Part shown: positions 28,962 through 29,089 of the stretch, in pieces
Position numbering within the stretch: the first letter of the stretch is position 1
How the letters are laid out: every line of letters starts with the position of its first letter
Assembly (NCBI GenBank): GCA_015680685.1
Contig: MNCI01001065.1
Span: forward strand, 1,030,711-1,059,799
DNA length: 29,089 bases
Direction of reading: 5' to 3'
DNA from: Gnetum montanum
Taxonomy: Eukaryota; Streptophyta; Gnetopsida; Gnetales; Gnetaceae
Notes under the pieces: generated by a model
The model's database searches: none
What the model saw: only the letters and a program-made list of their open reading frames with translations
Told to the model about the DNA's origin: nothing
Made by a program: the position numbers and the translations under genes

Positions 28962-29089
28962 GAAAATGTTGTTGAATTGAATGTTTTGAAAATCAAGGGA
29001 TAATGACATTGCAATTGGGAATGTTGGCATGAGGGTTTATCTNCTCATTATCCCTTGATTTTCAAAACATTCAATTCAACAACATTTTC
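28962..29089. repeat. 45-bp perfect inverted repeat around an ambiguous base
   Basis: 28962-29006 and 29045-29089 are perfect reverse complements, separated by 38 nt that include the single N at 29043. The right arm ends exactly at the window edge. A perfect repeat beside an N suggests a fold-back read or contig-join artefact rather than biology. Confidence 0.9.

Noticed and set aside
1-29089. tRNA or rRNA genes
   Set aside because: I looked for cloverleaf-like words and conserved rRNA blocks and found none that I could support by eye; only primer-binding sites resemble tRNA sequence.

Overview
This is a plant nuclear window made almost entirely of nested, decayed LTR retrotransposons, with one fragment of a host gene. 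The retroelements are Ty3/gypsy types of kinds known only from plants: reverse transcriptase with two RNase H domains, and a tRNA-Asp-like primer site. Old nested insertions, stop codons that look like cytosine-deamination products, and very low gene density point to a large-genome plant. I lean towards a gymnosperm or another non-flowering lineage, with low confidence. No intact host gene is visible.

Layout, left to right. (1) 1-3428: the 5' end of element E on the minus strand, with a gag ORF (12-1520, two TGA interruptions), a primer-binding site and a long 5' LTR carrying a TATA box, AATAAA and two tandem-repeat blocks. (2) 3443-4500: a plus-strand pseudogene of a ZNFX1-like (NFX1-type zinc-finger protein) SF1 helicase, kept from upstream of the helicase core through Walker A and motif Ia. 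(3) 4510-5490: nothing recognised. (4) About 5500-8250: a degenerate tandem array with a period near 180 bp, each unit centred on a hairpin. (5) 8605-21235: element A on the plus strand (RT, RNase H, archaeal-type RNase H, integrase). It is split by element B.

(6) 11027-20140: element B, minus strand, with two LTRs in direct repeat and a PBS one base from the 5' LTR. It has a gag pseudogene (17814-19142), a Ser/Pro/Tyr-rich ORF (16930-17577) and, where pol would be expected, a long decayed ORF of about 930 codons (11925-14720). That ORF has a domain resembling the 'putative plant transposon protein' family followed by a coiled coil. I see no reverse transcriptase or integrase, so B looks like a non-autonomous gag-bearing element with an extra protein. 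(7) 21257-28185: element C, minus strand, same family as A, with a nearly frameshift-free but stop-riddled pol (24408-27808). Its probable 3' LTR (21257-23068) carries near-perfect palindromes. (8) 28190-29089: a possible plus-strand promoter, then a terminal inverted repeat around an N that is probably an assembly artefact.

Three points cross the regions. A and C share a short repeat containing CCTTAAACTAG both before and after pol, in the same orientation relative to pol, so it belongs to the element family. In the ZNFX1-like pseudogene, B ORF2 and both pol genes the frame is often kept for kilobases while stops accumulate at positions where CAA, CAG or CGA would fit, which points to C-to-T decay of methylated DNA. 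The nesting order is readable: B is inside A's integrase, and C lies against A's 3' end.
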